Part shown: piece by piece, positions 1 to 10,200 of the stretch | Numbering within the stretch: the first letter of the stretch is position 1 | How the letters are laid out: each line of letters starts with the position of its first letter | Source: Halobacteriales archaeon QS_4_70_19 | GTDB lineage: Archaea > Halobacteriota > Halobacteria > Halobacteriales > Haloarculaceae | DNA length: 64,000 bases | Reading direction: 5' to 3' | Assembly (NCBI GenBank): GCA_003020985.1 | Contig: PXRM01000040.1 | Coordinates: forward strand, 1 to 64,000 | Program-made: the position numbers and the translations under genes | The notes under the pieces: model-generated | Told to the model about the DNA's origin: nothing | The model's database searches: none | The model's input: the letters and a program-made list of their open reading frames with translations, nothing else

Positions 1-90
1 GACCACCACCGACGACACGACGACCGACGGGACCACCACCGACGACACGACGACCGACGGGACCTCCACCGACGACACGACGACCGACGG
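1..90 (+). repeat. 30-bp tandem repeat, three copies
   Basis: Copies lie at 1-30, 31-60 and 61-90. The third differs from the others at one base near its start. The repeat is in frame within the surface-protein gene and encodes the Thr/Asp stalk units, so copy number would change only stalk length. It may continue before base 1. Confidence 0.9.
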
Positions 91-259
91 GACGGCGACC
101 ACCGGAACCACCGACACCTCGGATGACGACGAGGTAGTCGGCGGCGACGGCGGTGACAGCGGCACGCCGACCAACGGCGACGGTCCCGGGTTCGGCGTCA
201 TGGCTGCGTTCGCCGCGCTGCTGGGCGCTGGCCTCCTGGTGCTCCGCCAGCGGAACTGA
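2..259 (+). CDS. C-terminal end of a PGF-CTERM surface glycoprotein (partial)
   Basis: Only the last 85 codons are in the window; the gene begins before base 1. The visible part is a Thr/Asp-rich linker with three near-identical ten-residue units (TTTDDTTTDG), an acidic stretch, then the tripartite sorting tail: PGF, a hydrophobic helix (GVMAAFAALLGAGLLVL) and the basic end RQRN. In haloarchaea this tail is recognised by archaeosortase A, which removes it and allows lipid anchoring. The Thr-rich linker is the usual O-glycosylated stalk. The function of the missing ectodomain cannot be judged. Confidence 0.9.
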   Translation, partial: TTTDDTTTDGTTTDDTTTDGTSTDDTTTDGTATTGTTDTSDDDEVVGGDGGDSGTPTNGDGPGFGVMAAFAALLGAGLLVLRQRN

Positions 260-345
260 CCGGGGCGGGCGACCCACCGCCTCGATTCTGGTAGTACGCA
301 GCACGGGTCCGACGGACTGATACGGTCCCGGTTCGAGGGGCCGAC

Positions 346-1272
346 GTGACCCGCCGTGCTGCCGTACTGCTGTTCGGGGGCCTCGCGACGATGTGGGGAC
401 TGTCCTTCCCTGCCATCAGCGTGGGGCTCCGCGACCTACCGCCGCTGCTGTTCGCCGCCTTCCGTTACGACGTGGCTGCCGTCCTCCTGCTCGTGTACGT
501 CGGAGCGACGGCGGACCCCGGGGACCACCTCCCGAACGAGGGCCGCGACGTGGTCGCCGTCCTCGCGGGCGGCGTGTTCCTCGTCGCGGCGAACGGGCTC
601 CTGTTCGTCGGCCAGCAGACCGTTCCCAGCGGCGTCGCGGCCATCCTCCAGGGGCTCGTCCCCATCCTCACGACGCTGTGGGCGCTCCTGCTGCTCGACG
701 AGCAGGTGACGCCGGCGGGGGCGGCCGGCATCCTGCTCGGCTTCGTCGGCGTCGGCCTCATCGTGCGGCCGGACCCGGCGAACCTGCTCGCGTCGGACCT
801 CCTGGGCAAGTTCATCATCCTCGGGCAGGTGGTGTTCGTCGCGCTGGGCGGGGTCCTGGTCGACCGCGCGAAACCGACCATCGCCAGCACCGCCCTCACC
901 GGCTGGTCGATGGCGCTCGGCGGCCTCCTGCTCCACGCGGGGAGCCTGACGGCCGGCGAGTCGCTGGCGGGAGCCACGCTCTCGCAGACGGCCGTCGGCG
1001 CCATCGTCTACCTGGGCGTCTTCTCGACGGCACTGGCGTTCGTCGTCTACTTCACCATCCTCGAACGCTACGGCGCGCTGGAGACGAGCCTCGTCGCCTA
1101 CCTGGTCCCCGTGGTGGCGACCATCGCGGGCGTCGTCCTCCTGGACGAGTCCATCACACTGGCGACCATCGGCGGCTTCGTCGTGGTCTTCCTGGGCTTC
1201 GCGCTGCTGAAGCGCCGCCAGCTCGCCGACCTGCTGGGCTCCGGCGGCGCCGTCGCGCGCCACGGGGACTGA
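346..1272 (+). CDS. EamA/DMT-family transporter
   Basis: The 308-residue protein is almost entirely hydrophobic, with about ten predicted membrane helices in two halves (about residues 8-140 and 150-285), matching the duplicated EamA fold of drug/metabolite exporters (RhaT/YdcZ type). The second half ends with the usual helix and a short basic tail (KRRQ). It starts with GTG shortly after the preceding stop. The substrate is not predictable; family members export amino acids, purines or drugs. No obvious operon partner exists; the next gene is convergent. Confidence 0.85.
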   Translation: MTRRAAVLLFGGLATMWGLSFPAISVGLRDLPPLLFAAFRYDVAAVLLLVYVGATADPGDHLPNEGRDVVAVLAGGVFLVAANGLLFVGQQTVPSGVAAILQGLVPILTTLWALLLLDEQVTPAGAAGILLGFVGVGLIVRPDPANLLASDLLGKFIILGQVVFVALGGVLVDRAKPTIASTALTGWSMALGGLLLHAGSLTAGESLAGATLSQTAVGAIVYLGVFSTALAFVVYFTILERYGALETSLVAYLVPVVATIAGVVLLDESITLATIGGFVVVFLGFALLKRRQLADLLGSGGAVARHGD

Positions 1273-1289
1273 CCGGGCGGCAGGCCGCC

Positions 1290-2288
1290 TCAGCGGTTCT
1301 CGGGTGCGAGGGCCTCGATGGTGGCGTCCAGCATCCCGGACGCGTCCTGCGGGATCGTCACGAGCGGTCGGTCCATGACCGCCGTCTCGCAGAGGTCGTC
1401 AAACTGCTCGCGGGCCGTCTCCGGCGACCCCGCGATGCCGAGGGCGTCGACCATCTCGTCGGTGACCGCGTCCCGGGCGGCCGCGCGCTCCCCCTCCCGC
1501 CACGCCTCGGCGACGGCGTCGGCCCCCTCCGGGAACCGGGTGCCGACGGCGCGCTTGTAACCGTCTCCGTTGCCGACGTAGTAGGCGACGTGCCCGCGAA
1601 TGGCGTCGCGGGCCTCGTCGGGGTCCTCGTGGACCGCCGCGGGGACGTACGGCGCGACCGAGATGTCGTCCGCGTCCCGGTCGTCGGGCGTGTGCTCGCG
1701 GATGTAGTCGAACGCGTCGTCCAGGTCGGGGAAGGGGACGTTGTGAGGGATCCAGCCGTCGCAGAGCCGGGCCACGACGCGTCGGTTCGCCTGCCCGAGC
1801 GCCGCGCCGTAGATGAGGACATCCGAGCCCAGCGCCGGGAAGTCGGCGGCGTGGAACACCTGCCCGTCGTAGTCGGCCCGGCCCGCGCCCGTCAGGAACT
1901 CGCGGACCAGTTCGACGCACTCGTGCATGCGGCGCGCGGGATTCGGGTCGTCGAAGTCCATCCCGTGGAGGTCCTCGACGGCCTTCGGGGTACTCGTCCC
2001 GAGCCCGAGGTGGAAGCGGCCGCCGGAGTCGCGCTGGAGCGTCGCGGCCGTCATCGCCAGCACGGCCGGCGTCCGGGAGTAGGTGTTCAGGATGGCCGAC
2101 CCGACGTCGACCTCGCTCGTCCGCTCGACGATCTGGGCCAGCTTCACCGGCGACGCGGTGTACCAGAGCTCCCCGAGCCAGACGGAGTCGTACCCCAGCT
2201 CCTCCGCCCGGACCGCGACCGCGGCCGGGTCGCGGCCGAGCTGCGGGAGCAGGAACCCGACCTGCTCGTGTGCGCTCTCTCCGGGCAT
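1290..2288 (-). CDS. LLM-class (luciferase-like) F420-dependent oxidoreductase
   Basis: The 332-residue protein shows the bacterial luciferase-like TIM barrel: an N-terminal strand with GFLLPQLG, then RAEELGYDSVWLGELW near residue 27, and the GGRFHLGLGTS motif near residue 90. Such proteins in archaea normally use coenzyme F420 rather than FMN; it resembles the haloarchaeal NP1902A-type subfamily, though I cannot confirm this. The ATG overlaps the stop of the CoA-transferase gene in a TGATG arrangement, so the two are translationally coupled and probably act on the same CoA or acid substrate. Confidence 0.85.
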   Translation of the reverse strand: MPGESAHEQVGFLLPQLGRDPAAVAVRAEELGYDSVWLGELWYTASPVKLAQIVERTSEVDVGSAILNTYSRTPAVLAMTAATLQRDSGGRFHLGLGTSTPKAVEDLHGMDFDDPNPARRMHECVELVREFLTGAGRADYDGQVFHAADFPALGSDVLIYGAALGQANRRVVARLCDGWIPHNVPFPDLDDAFDYIREHTPDDRDADDISVAPYVPAAVHEDPDEARDAIRGHVAYYVGNGDGYKRAVGTRFPEGADAVAEAWREGERAAARDAVTDEMVDALGIAGSPETAREQFDDLCETAVMDRPLVTIPQDASGMLDATIEALAPENR

Positions 2289-3451
2289 CAGTTGACCGCC
2301 CCGCCGTCGCGGAGGGCCTCGATCTCCGCCTCGTCGAGTCCGGCCTCGCGCAGGACGGCGTCCGTGTGCTCGCCGTGGCCCGGGACGGACTCGTCGGTGT
2401 CGGTCGGCGCGTCGGTGCCCGCCGCGGGGAAGCCGACCCGGGGCGGCGCGTCGTCGGGCCGCTTCACGACCCGCTCCACGAGCTGGTCGTGTTCGAACGC
2501 CTCCGCCGGCGAGAGGACCGGCGCGGTCATCGTCTGGTCGCTCAGGTCGGCCAGCCACTCGTCGCGGGACCGCTCGGCGAACAGCTCCTCCAGCCCCGCG
2601 CGGAGCGCGGCCCGCCGGTCCGGGTCGCCGGTCATGTGTTCGCCGATCCACTCGTCCCTGCCGACCTCCTCGCAGAACGCCTGCCAGAACTCCGGCTCCA
2701 GCGCGCCGAGCGTGAGGTGGCGCCCCTCGGCACACTCGTAGACGTCGTACCACGGGTAGAGCCCGGTGAGGGCCGTCTCGCCCGGGCGCGGGGCGTCGCC
2801 CGCGAGCGCCTCGTACGCGATGGACTGGGAGAACGACGCAACCACGTCCGTCATCGAGACGTCGATGAACTCGCCGCCGGTGTTCCCGAGTTCGCGGGAG
2901 AGCAGCGCCGAGACGATGCTGAACGCCGCGAACAGGCCGCCGCCGAGGTCGCCGATCTGGTAGCCCGGGACCCGCGGCGCGTCGTCCTCGTCGTTCCGGG
3001 TCATGTCGAGCAGGCCGGCGACGCCGACGTAGTTCAGGTCGTGGCCCGCACGTTCGCGGTAGGGGCCGGTCGCCCCGTAGCCCGAGAGCGAGCAGTAGAC
3101 CACGTCGTCGTTCACCTCGCGGACGCTCTCGTAGTCGACGTCGAGGCGGTCCACGACGCCCGGTCGGAACTGCTCGAAGACGACGTCCGCCTCGGCGGCG
3201 AGCGACATGAACGCCTCGCGCCCCTCGTCGCTCTTCAGGTCGATGGCAACGGAGCGCTTGCCGCGGTTGACCGAGTCGAACAGCGCGCCGGTGCCGCGGT
3301 CGGTGACAGGTGGCGTGTGCCGGGCGTAGTCGCCCGCGCCCGTGTCCTCTACCTTCACCACGTCGGCGCCCATGTCGGCCAGCAGTTGTGTGGCGTACGG
3401 CCCCGGGAGCAGGCGGGTGAGGTCGAGCACCCGCACGTCGTCGAGTCGCAT
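2288..3451 (-). CDS. Family III CoA-transferase (CaiB/BaiF)
   Basis: The 387-residue protein has the family III signatures: LDLTRLLPGPYATQLLADMGADVVKVE at the N-terminus, NRGKRSVAIDLK near residue 62, LSGYGATGPY near 122, and the catalytic aspartate in VSMTDV at about Asp202. These enzymes transfer CoA between carboxylic acids, typically activating bile acids, carnitine, oxalate or methyl-branched acids. It is the first gene of a two-gene operon with the LLM oxidoreductase and overlaps it by one base. The specific acid is unknown. Confidence 0.9.
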   Translation of the reverse strand: MRLDDVRVLDLTRLLPGPYATQLLADMGADVVKVEDTGAGDYARHTPPVTDRGTGALFDSVNRGKRSVAIDLKSDEGREAFMSLAAEADVVFEQFRPGVVDRLDVDYESVREVNDDVVYCSLSGYGATGPYRERAGHDLNYVGVAGLLDMTRNDEDDAPRVPGYQIGDLGGGLFAAFSIVSALLSRELGNTGGEFIDVSMTDVVASFSQSIAYEALAGDAPRPGETALTGLYPWYDVYECAEGRHLTLGALEPEFWQAFCEEVGRDEWIGEHMTGDPDRRAALRAGLEELFAERSRDEWLADLSDQTMTAPVLSPAEAFEHDQLVERVVKRPDDAPPRVGFPAAGTDAPTDTDESVPGHGEHTDAVLREAGLDEAEIEALRDGGAVN

Positions 3452-3475
3452 ACCCGCCCGTCCGCCGGGTGCTAC

Positions 3476-3985
3476 TTAAGAACACGCGCTCGGATGCCCG
3501 GACGAAGGTCGTCGTGGCTCCGGGTCGGCCGAGCGCCGCGCGAGGAGGTAGTAGACGAGGACGAGGCCCACGACCAGCGGCACGATGCTGAAGTACCACT
3601 CGCCGAGCAGCCCGACCTCGGGGCCGTCGAGCCGCTGCATCGCCTGCCAGGCCCAGTAGAGCCACCCCGCGTGGACCAGCAGCGCGAGCAGGTACCACCA
3701 GGACGGCCGCCAGTCGCCGTCGCGGTGCCGGAGCTCCCGGATGTCGTACAGCAGCGCGGCGAGGAACAGCGGCGTCAGGACCGCCAGCACGGCACCGGCG
3801 ACCAGACTGACACCGACTCCGGCCAGGGCGACGATACCCTGGACGGGGTTCGGGATGGGGAGGATGACGACCGCGAACGAGACCGTGAGGGCAAGCACCG
3901 CCAGCACGCTCAGTAGGGGGTACAGCGCGATGACCAGGGCCGAGCGAGCGAGCCAGACCTCGGAGTCCGTTCGGGTGGACGACAT
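3476..3985 (-). CDS. Four-helix integral membrane protein, unknown
   Basis: The 169-residue protein has four clear hydrophobic segments (about residues 12-40, 48-78, 92-112 and 125-147) and short charged ends; the third is rich in Trp and Tyr. No catalytic or transport motif is recognised. It lies 24 bp upstream of the CoA-transferase on the same strand, so cotranscription is possible but not evident. This looks like one of the many small haloarchaeal membrane proteins without assigned function. Confidence 0.7.
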   Translation of the reverse strand: MSSTRTDSEVWLARSALVIALYPLLSVLAVLALTVSFAVVILPIPNPVQGIVALAGVGVSLVAGAVLAVLTPLFLAALLYDIRELRHRDGDWRPSWWYLLALLVHAGWLYWAWQAMQRLDGPEVGLLGEWYFSIVPLVVGLVLVYYLLARRSADPEPRRPSSGHPSACS

Positions 3986-4151
3986 CGGGTGGGGTGTGAC
4001 TCGGGACGGGCGGGACGGTTATCACTATGCACACGATAAATCGGCAGTACCCCGCCGACAACCATCGAACAACCGCCGCTCGTTCCGTACTTCGCCTGTA
4101 AGTTGAGCCTATAGCACATTATCCGGTAACCGGTTCGAGAGGGCCGCGCCT

Positions 4152-4796
4152 TCACTCGGCGGTCGGCGAGCGGACGATGCGGGGCTTGCCGTCGGCGACT
4201 ACGAACCCGAACCGGCGGGCGCCGGGGTTGCAGACGAAGAACTCGTACTTCAGGTCGGTGTCCACGAGGGCACGGGCGCCCTCCTCCACGCCGAACTTCA
4301 CGTCCTTCCCCCCCGCGGCCTCCCACTCCAGCCGGTAAGTGTCCACGTCCGCCGTGACGGGCGCCTTCACGATGTCGTAGGTGAGGTCGTCCGTGACCCG
4401 GTAGCTCTCCTCCGCGAGCAGTTCCTCGGAGGCCCCCTCGCACTCGCTCGGCGCGACCGTCGGCGTGGGCGTCTCCGGCGGGAACGCCGGCGTGGGTTCG
4501 GCCTCCGGGAAGTCACAGACCGGCGTCCGGATGTGGTAGATGCGGAGCCGCCCGTCGTAGCTGTCCGGGTCGTTGTACGTGGCGACGCCGTACTCGAAGC
4601 TGAACTCGCCGCTGTCGATGTAGTTGCTGTCCCCGCAGGCCGAGGTCGGTGACGGGCTCCGCTCACCGGTCGGTGTATCGCCCGACGTACCGTCCGGGCT
4701 ATCATCGTTGTCGTCCCCGCCGCTCGAACAGCCGGCCAGTCCGGCGAGGCCGACGAGGCCGGCCCGGCGGAGCAGGGTCCGTCTGTCGAGGTCCAT
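4152..4796 (-). CDS. Tat-exported lipoprotein, unknown function
   Basis: The N-terminus carries a twin-arginine signal (DRRTLLRR), a short hydrophobic stretch and the lipobox LAGC at residues 20-23, so the mature protein should be lipid-anchored outside the cell. A Ser/Thr/Pro-rich linker follows, then a compact domain of about 150 residues containing an internal TPAFPPETPTPT proline-rich loop. No known domain is recognised. The gene stands alone, flanked by short intergenic spaces. Confidence 0.8.
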   Translation of the reverse strand: MDLDRRTLLRRAGLVGLAGLAGCSSGGDDNDDSPDGTSGDTPTGERSPSPTSACGDSNYIDSGEFSFEYGVATYNDPDSYDGRLRIYHIRTPVCDFPEAEPTPAFPPETPTPTVAPSECEGASEELLAEESYRVTDDLTYDIVKAPVTADVDTYRLEWEAAGGKDVKFGVEEGARALVDTDLKYEFFVCNPGARRFGFVVADGKPRIVRSPTAE

Positions 4797-4842
4797 GCCC
4801 CGGCGTCCGACCGGTTCGGCTTAAATCCCCCGCGGTCGGGGG

Positions 4843-6948
4843 TCAGTCGTCCGCTTCGGCCGGGCGCCCCTTCTCCCTGCCGTCGTCGTCGCCCTCCTCG
4901 AGCGTGGCGGTGCCACGGACCGGGCGGAGGGTCCCCTCGAACTCGGCGAACAGGCGGGCTTTCCCGCCGTCGTCGAGGTTCGTACCCTCGACGGGGAAGA
5001 CGAAGGTGGTCCGGTTGCCGCGCTGGCGGACCTGACGCGGGTCGACGCCGCCTCCGGCATTGACCTCCAGGTAGCGGCCGAACCGGACGGTCCCATCGGC
5101 CAGCTCCTCCGCCGTCGCCCCTTCGACAGTGACGCGGAAGTTCTCGCCGGCCCGCTCGACGCTGATGTCGACATCGTCACCCTGCGGATGCGGCAGCGCC
5201 CGCTGGGTGAGGGGTGGGACGAGGTAGTTGCCACGGCGCTGGGTCCGACAGAACCCGGCGATACCGTTGTCGCTTGCATCGAGGTCGAGTTCGTCGTGGT
5301 CGATACGGGCGTCACCGACGAGCCCGAACGCCTTGCTGTCGAACGGGACGCCGTTCATCGCCTGCCGCATGTAGGCCATGTACGGGTTGAACCGCATGAG
5401 CGAGACGAAGTGGAGGCCGGGGCGCTCGTTGTCGACCGTGTTGAAGTCGCGGCGCAGCATGACCTGTTCGGCCTCCTGGTCGCCGTCGTGGCCGCGGAGG
5501 AAGTCGTCGTCCCTCTCCGTGACGTACGGGTGGTCCTCCGGGATGTCGTCGGTGACGCGGGCCTCCATGTCGAACCGTGCGCGAGCGCACTTCTGGACGT
5601 GGCCGGCGACGCCGGGGCCGTCCTCGTCGTTGGCATCGGATTCGGTCCGCTCGGCCACGTCGGGTTCGTCGGCGCTCAGGTCACGAGTGGCGTTGCTACC
5701 ACCGTCGGCATCGTAGGGCGCGTTCGAACTCCCGAGATCCTGGCCGACGATACCCATCTCGTCCACCTCGTGGTCCGGACTGAACATCCGCTCGATGCGC
5801 TCCTGATCGCTGTACCGGTACCAGCCCTCGTCGGCGACGGTGTCCGCGTCGGTGTTCCCGAACCCGGGGTCGTCGCCCTCGGGGTCGAGGTTCATGTCCA
5901 GCTTGGAGACGTGCTTGACGCTCCCCTGTGCGAACACCCCCGGCGGCTTGGGCTCGACGAGCTGCTGGTCCTCCAGCAGCGTGATGAGGTCCTCCCGCGG
6001 GATGCTGTTCTTGAACAGGTCGTTGAACCCCATCGAGAGCTTGGCGCCGTCATCGACCGGCACCTCCTCCGGGTAGACGCCGCCCTCCTCGCCGGCGTCG
6101 CCCTCCTTCTCGAGGTTCTTCGTCCCGGCGAAGCCGACGCGGCGGTCGGGGTACTCCGTCGGCCGGGCGAAGACACCCTCCAGCGTGTGGTCCAGCGATT
6201 CCTCCTCGCCGTCGCCGTCGACATCGACCGAGCCGCCCCAGAGCAACTCCTCGGCCGCGAGGATGTTCTGCTCGTGCTCGCTGGCGAGGTGGAGACAGGC
6301 GTCGTACGTCGGCCCCTCCGTCCCGTCGCTCTCCGGCACGGGATCCTCGTGGTCGAGCGTCACCCCGGGCGTGTCGATGAGGTCTCCGGCCCGGATGAGG
6401 CTCGGTTTCGCGAACCCGCCGTCCGGGTCCACCCCTTTGGGGAGGTCCCCGTCGAACCGGTCGAAGTACGACGGCGAGTAGCCGACCGTGAACAGCAGGC
6501 CCTCGTGGTCCCACTCGATGGTCGATTCGAGCTCACGGAAGGCCTGCCGGGTCTCCCGGCGGTCGCCCGGCGACGGCTCGCCCTCGCCCTGGTAGTCCAG
6601 CATCAGGAGGACGTGTCGCGCGGGCGGCAGCGTCCCCTTGCCGGGGTCCTCGTACTCGTAGTTGTCCCACGCGTGCTGGCGGTTCAGCCGCTCGGCGATC
6701 CCCACCGGATCGCCGTCGGCCGCGGTACGCCCGGGCATCCCGGCGAGGCCGAGCGTCGTGTTCAGCGCCGCGGCGCCGCCGATGGCGAGCGCCGAGCGCA
6801 TGAAGTCACGGCGGTCCACGCCGCGCCGGTCGCGGTCGCGACCGCGGCTGCCCTCCCGGGTCGTCGTTCCCCCCTCGCGGTCGGGTGCATCGTTCGTCTC
6901 CCCCTCACCGGTACTGTCGCTGTCGTCGTTGTGAAACGGACATGGCAT
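4843..6948 (-). CDS. Tat-secreted DyP-peroxidase-like protein
   Basis: The start chosen (MPCPFHNDD) leaves 701 residues with a twin-arginine signal near residues 46-65 (DRRDFMRSALAIGG). The body follows the order of dye-decolorizing peroxidases: LLFTVGYSPSYFDRF, a GFAGTKNL segment at about 272 where families show GFxDGTxNP, SDQERIERMF, a GHVQKC segment with the candidate proximal haem ligand His450, and LHFVSLMRFNPYMAYMRQAM near the end of the domain. The distal Asp of GxxDG appears lost. About 140 further C-terminal residues form an extra beta-rich domain. Related haloarchaeal proteins are usually annotated only as Tat-signal proteins. Peroxidase activity is therefore uncertain. Confidence 0.75.
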   Translation of the reverse strand: MPCPFHNDDSDSTGEGETNDAPDREGGTTTREGSRGRDRDRRGVDRRDFMRSALAIGGAAALNTTLGLAGMPGRTAADGDPVGIAERLNRQHAWDNYEYEDPGKGTLPPARHVLLMLDYQGEGEPSPGDRRETRQAFRELESTIEWDHEGLLFTVGYSPSYFDRFDGDLPKGVDPDGGFAKPSLIRAGDLIDTPGVTLDHEDPVPESDGTEGPTYDACLHLASEHEQNILAAEELLWGGSVDVDGDGEEESLDHTLEGVFARPTEYPDRRVGFAGTKNLEKEGDAGEEGGVYPEEVPVDDGAKLSMGFNDLFKNSIPREDLITLLEDQQLVEPKPPGVFAQGSVKHVSKLDMNLDPEGDDPGFGNTDADTVADEGWYRYSDQERIERMFSPDHEVDEMGIVGQDLGSSNAPYDADGGSNATRDLSADEPDVAERTESDANDEDGPGVAGHVQKCARARFDMEARVTDDIPEDHPYVTERDDDFLRGHDGDQEAEQVMLRRDFNTVDNERPGLHFVSLMRFNPYMAYMRQAMNGVPFDSKAFGLVGDARIDHDELDLDASDNGIAGFCRTQRRGNYLVPPLTQRALPHPQGDDVDISVERAGENFRVTVEGATAEELADGTVRFGRYLEVNAGGGVDPRQVRQRGNRTTFVFPVEGTNLDDGGKARLFAEFEGTLRPVRGTATLEEGDDDGREKGRPAEADD

Positions 6949-7220
6949 CGTGCATTCCCCTGTCCCGGTCACACCCGGGTACCGAGACGGACTACTGGAC
7001 TCGCATTCAACCCAACGTTTGAGCAACCCGGTCACGGCGTGAGCGACCCGCTCTCGCGGGGCGCGGCAACTCTTGGGAGGGACACCGATACCGAGTTCGA
7101 GCCGCATCCCCTCAACCTCGGCGCTCCACCCGGTTCCGTCACCCGGACGCCGCCGTCGCGGGCTGGTGAAAACCACCGGCGGCAGTAGATTTACACGAGC
7201 GGCATACGTTAACACGGTCG
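6949..7220. other. Intergenic region between divergent genes
   Basis: This 272-bp space holds the promoters of the DyP-like gene (leftward) and the NTPase-TPR gene (rightward). An AT-rich stretch around 7187-7212 (including GATTTACA and ACGTTAAC) is the likely TATA region for the rightward gene, which fits a start near 7221. Nothing else is recognisable. Confidence 0.4.
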
Positions 7221-7227
7221 ATGCCGG

Positions 7228-10200
7228 GTGAGAGGGGTCGCAATGCCTTCACCGACTTGGTCGACCGTCGCGCGGACCTCCTGTCGCTGCTGGAGGAACC
7301 GCACGCCAAACGCGAGATGGTCGAGTCGCGGGGACTACGCGCTCACGTACGCCGGCCGGCTGGCCGTCGAGCGACACCGGTCGTACCGCGAGTCGCTTGC
7401 CGCGACGGCGGCCGCCGAACCGGTGGTGGCGCCACTCTCGCCCGGGACCGACCTCGACGTGGCGATGCTGCGGGGTGCGACGAGCGAGCGCAGCACCGAC
7501 CCGTCGCCGTACCGGGCACTGGAGCCGCTCCACGAGGCCATCAGCGAGGCGGACCGATACCGGGGGGCGCTGCCGGCCCTCGACGACCCGCGACACTTCC
7601 GGCTGCTCTACGAGCACGTCGTCTCCGAGGGGCAGCCGGCGGCGCTGACGGTGAGTCGGTCGCTGCTCGACGCACTGCGCGAGGCGTTCCCGCGACGGCT
7701 CGCGGTGCTGCTGGACCGGCCCGAGATGGAGCTGACGACCGGCCCCGCCCCCCCGTACGGACTGGTGACGACCGAGCGCGACGGCGTCGAGACGGCGACG
7801 GCCATCGTCTACGACGACGGCACGGTCCACGGGACGCTCCGGAACGACGCGGAGCCGGCGGTCGGCTGGGCCCGGGAGCGTCTGGCGACGGTGGCCGAGC
7901 GGGCGACACCGGTGACGCCGTCCGAGGACCGTCCGGCCGGCGAGGGCCCGTCGCTGGACCCGGTGCTCGAACGGGAGGGGTTCGTTCGGCCGTCGGCCTC
8001 GTACTTCGCGACGCGGTCGACCGCCGACCCGGCCGACGCCTGGCTGGCGGGGCTGGGGCTCCCGGAGGTCCAGGCGGGCTACGCCATCGACCCGACGCTG
8101 GAGCGCGACGGCGAGCGGACGGGGATGACCGACCATCTGCTGTCGCAGTTGCGGGAGGGACCCGTCGCGGTCGTCGGGCCGCCGGGGAGCGGGAAGAGCA
8201 CGGTCTGCAAGCGGGTGGCCTGCGAGTGGCATCGCGACGGCGGCACCGTTCTCTACCGAGAGGGGGGCCACCAGCCGGGGTTCGACGCCATCCGTGCGCT
8301 GATGGCCGCCGTCCGCGATGCCGACGACCCACTGGTCGTCGTGGAGGACTGTCTCGCTCCCGACGCCCGCGGCGTCTTCGAGGCGATGGCCTCGCTGGAC
8401 GACGGCGAGGCGGCCGTCCTGCTGGACGCGCGGGCCTCGGACTGGGGCGACACACCGACGGACCTACCGGTCGACCCGCAGGAGGCGGTCGCGGCCGTCC
8501 GGATGCCGTCGTTTCTCGATGGGGACGCCGGGCGGCTCGTCGAGCGGTTCGAGCGGACCGTCGACGCCGACGTGAACGTCTCTGCGGACCGGCTCCGGTC
8601 GGCGGTGCGCGACGAGCGCCGCCCCGGGGACGGCGCAGCGCCCGCGGAGCCCCTACTCATGGCCCACCGGCTGGCCGCGCGGCTAGAGGGCCGGACGACA
8701 CCGAGTGGCCTGGAGGCGGCCGTCGAGGCGGTCCGGGCGGACCTGGCGGAGCACGGCGACGCCGCCGTGGCCGTCGGGCTCACGGTGAACCTGCTGAATG
8801 CGGCCGGGCTGCCCGTTCACGCGGCGCACGCCCACGCGGCCGTCGACGCCGACCCGGAGGCCGTCCGCTCGGGCCTCGCCGCGCTCGACGGACGGGTGCT
8901 CTTCGGCCGCGCGGACGACCGGTTCCGGACCGTCCACGACTCGTGGTCGACGGTCTACCTGCGGTCGGCCCTCGAGGGGGGCGCGGCCGACGCGCTGGGA
9001 CGCTGCTGTACCCGCCTGCTCGCCCTGGCCGACGACCCCGACGCTCGGGCCGCGGCCCGCGAGGCGGTGGCCGAGTCGGAGTCCGGGACCGGCGAGGCGG
9101 CCGTGCTGGACCGCATCGCGGCAGCTCCCGGCGAATGGGCCGACGACACCGCCGAGCCGCTGTTCGGGCTGGGAACGGACCTCCCGGCACTCGCTCCGGC
9201 GCTGGCCGGCACGGACGGCCGGGGGGAACTACCGGCCGCCTGCAGCGACGCGACCCGCGGCCGGGTTCAGGGTCAGCGGGCGGAGAGCTGGATGCTCGCC
9301 GGCGAGCCCGACCGAGCCGCGGACGCGTACGAACGGCTCCGCGAGGGCGCCGAGGCGGGGCGGTTCGGCGACGCGTCCGACCGGCTGGTCTGGCGGGCGG
9401 TCCACGGGCTGGGCGACGTGGCCCGGCGGTGTGGCGAGTTCGACCGGGCCGAGGACCTGATGGAGACCGCCGTCGAGCGGGCCCGTGCGGCGGGCGACGA
9501 GCGACAGGCCGCGGTCGCACGGATGCATCTGGGCGTCCTGGCCGAGTACCGCGGCGACTTGGACCGGGCGAAGCGGCTGCTGACCGGGAGCCTCGACGAC
9601 TTCGCGGATGTCGGCGGCCCGGGCGACCGTGCGGACGCGCTGGACAACCTCGGCATCGTCTACCGGAAACTGGGCCGCTACGACGATGCGGCGGCGGCCC
9701 ACCGGGAGTGTCTGGACATCCGGCGGTCGCTGGGCGACCTGGCGGGCGAGCAGCGGGCCGTCCACAACCTGGGGACGCTGGCCCGCCACCGCGGCGACCT
9801 GACGACGGCCGAGCGACGGTTCCGCCGGTCGCTCGACCTGCAGACCGAGTGCGGGGGGCCCGCGGCCGAGGCGTACGTGGTCGGTGCGCTCGGGCGCGTC
9901 TACCTCCGCCGGGGCCGCTACGACCGGGCTCGGGAGGCCCTCGACCGTGGCCTCGGACTGGCCCGCGAGACCGGCGACAGGCACGTCGAGATGGAGTTCG
10001 AGATCGACCGCGGGCGACTGGCTCACCGGGCCGGCGACGCTGCGACGGCGACCGAGCGACTGGAGCGGGCGGTCGAGATCGCCCGCGAGGTCGAGGACCG
10101 CCGCGGCGAGAGCGACGCGCTCCGGGCGCGTGGCGTCGTGGCACTGGAGTCAGGGGACCTCGACCGCGCGGCCGAGCGACTGCCCGACGCGCGCTCGCTC

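Noticed and set aside
1-90. Tandem repeats at the window start as a non-coding array
   Set aside because: They are in frame and encode the Thr/Asp stalk of the surface protein.
393-2741. Very long open frame on the plus strand
   Set aside because: Arg/Pro/Ala-rich shadow of the transporter and of the two minus-strand genes; GC-rich DNA keeps such frames open.
5188-7188. 666-codon plus-strand frame opposite the DyP-like gene
   Set aside because: Antisense shadow without motifs; the minus-strand protein has a Tat signal and peroxidase-like motifs.
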